This document shows, one piece after another, positions 63,821-64,000 of a DNA stretch of 64,000 nt. This DNA comes from Desulfopila aestuarii DSM 18488 (lineage in GTDB: Bacteria; Desulfobacterota; Desulfobulbia; Desulfobulbales; Desulfocapsaceae): assembly GCF_900143695.1 (NCBI RefSeq), contig NZ_FRFE01000015.1:82801-146800 (forward strand), read 5' to 3'. The translations under genes were made by a program, and so were the position numbers. Every line of letters begins with the position of its first letter. Positions within the stretch are counted from its first letter, which is position 1. The notes under the pieces were generated by a model. It was given only the letters and a program-made list of their open reading frames with translations. It searched no databases and was not told where the DNA came from.

Positions 63821-64000
63821 ATAGACACGATATCATGGTTGATGGGACGTGTCCAAGGAAGTCTATTTCCTCATCTAAACCAATGCTTGCCAACACCGTT
63901 AACTGAACAGGAGGAACGATTGGTATCAATTCTGGAACTTGTCCAGGTTGAACGATATGTACCGAAAAATATAACCAATTATCGTTATCCGGGGCGAAAG
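63812..64000 (+). CDS. Transposase N-terminus, partial at window end
   Basis: 63 codons from ATG 63812 to the last base with no stop (MKLIDTISWLMGRVQGSLFP and, later, EQEERLVSILELVQVERYVP then PGRK). AAGGAG lies 6-11 bp upstream. The LTEQEERLVSILE...PGRK pattern fits the N-terminal region of DUF772/IS1182- or IS5-like transposases. The family call is tentative because the catalytic part is outside the window. Confidence 0.65.
   Translation, partial: MKLIDTISWLMGRVQGSLFPHLNQCLPTPLTEQEERLVSILELVQVERYVPKNITNYRYPGRK

Larger units (their letters stand above)
63735..64000 (+). mobile_element. Left part of a second insertion sequence (runs off the window)
   Basis: A transposase gene starts at 63812 and the preceding cheB homology ends near 63690, so the left IS end lies somewhere in about 63690-63750. 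It cannot be placed exactly because the right terminal repeat is outside the window. Confidence 0.6.

Overview
The window looks like a chromosomal stretch of a Gram-negative, environmentally versatile bacterium. The signs are many periplasmic binding proteins with signal peptides, an RND efflux pump with a TolC-type channel, large membrane histidine kinases and a DUF362-ferredoxin protein. The mix of signalling and transport genes resembles Desulfobacterota (Desulfobulbales-like sulfate reducers). That assignment is inference from gene content; no ribosomal RNA or other phylogenetic marker is present.

Layout. 0.4-7.4 kb: a BMP-type (nucleoside-like) ABC importer operon (permease, permease, binding protein, double ATPase) followed by tex. 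7.6-12.5 kb: a small zinc-ribbon protein, then a two-gene unit encoding an internally duplicated PF04392-type binding protein and a hybrid histidine kinase. 12.5-13.7 kb: a decay patch with a histidine-kinase remnant and an rraA gene interrupted by an in-frame TAA. 13.8-17.4 kb: an old-yellow-enzyme oxidoreductase, a DUF362/ferredoxin protein and an orphan LivJ-like binding protein. 17.5-22.9 kb (minus): potABCD polyamine importer preceded by a MocR/GntR regulator. 23.1-27.9 kb: a lone receiver, a Cache chemoreceptor, and a kinase whose own N-terminus is a PF04392-like sensor. 27.9-36.4 kb: rarD, a CcdA-like protein and a TetR-controlled RND efflux operon with paired operators. 36.6-47.9 kb: HDOD-REC-GGDEF protein, ZIP transporter, hybrid kinase with Hpt, a cytochrome c-type fatty acid cis/trans isomerase, GNAT, a PAS/Cys-motif protein, a double ribbon-helix-helix protein and a divergent Hsp20. 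48.1-52.3 kb (minus): thiM-thiE-thiZ-thiX-thiY under a TPP riboswitch.

52.4-54.6 kb: tRNA-Gly(CCC) followed by an AT-rich tract with two orphan genes, ending in a degenerate copy of the 3' half of that same tRNA. This looks like an old integration footprint. 54.7-60.7 kb: nitrilase-family amidase, Gfo/Idh/MocA oxidoreductase, YceH, MtgA, HisC, a small coiled-coil protein and an orphan SBP_bac_3 protein. 60.9-64 kb: a broken IS256-family element (in-frame stop plus a frameshift exactly at an A AAA AAG heptamer), a truncated cheB, and the start of a second IS. The ribosome site and start codon of that second transposase lie inside a 15-bp perfect inverted repeat.

Themes: (1) binding proteins that appear to serve as sensors rather than transport components. 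Three are without permeases (8.2, 16.2 and 60 kb), one of these is translationally coupled to a kinase, and one further binding domain is fused directly to a kinase at 25.5 kb. (2) Tight translational coupling in the pot, RND and thi operons. (3) Two decay or mobile zones (12.5-13.7 and 52.5-64 kb). The strongest candidates for something undescribed are the duplicated-binding-protein/hybrid-kinase unit, the double-RHH/Hsp20 locus and the tRNA-flanked orphan island.
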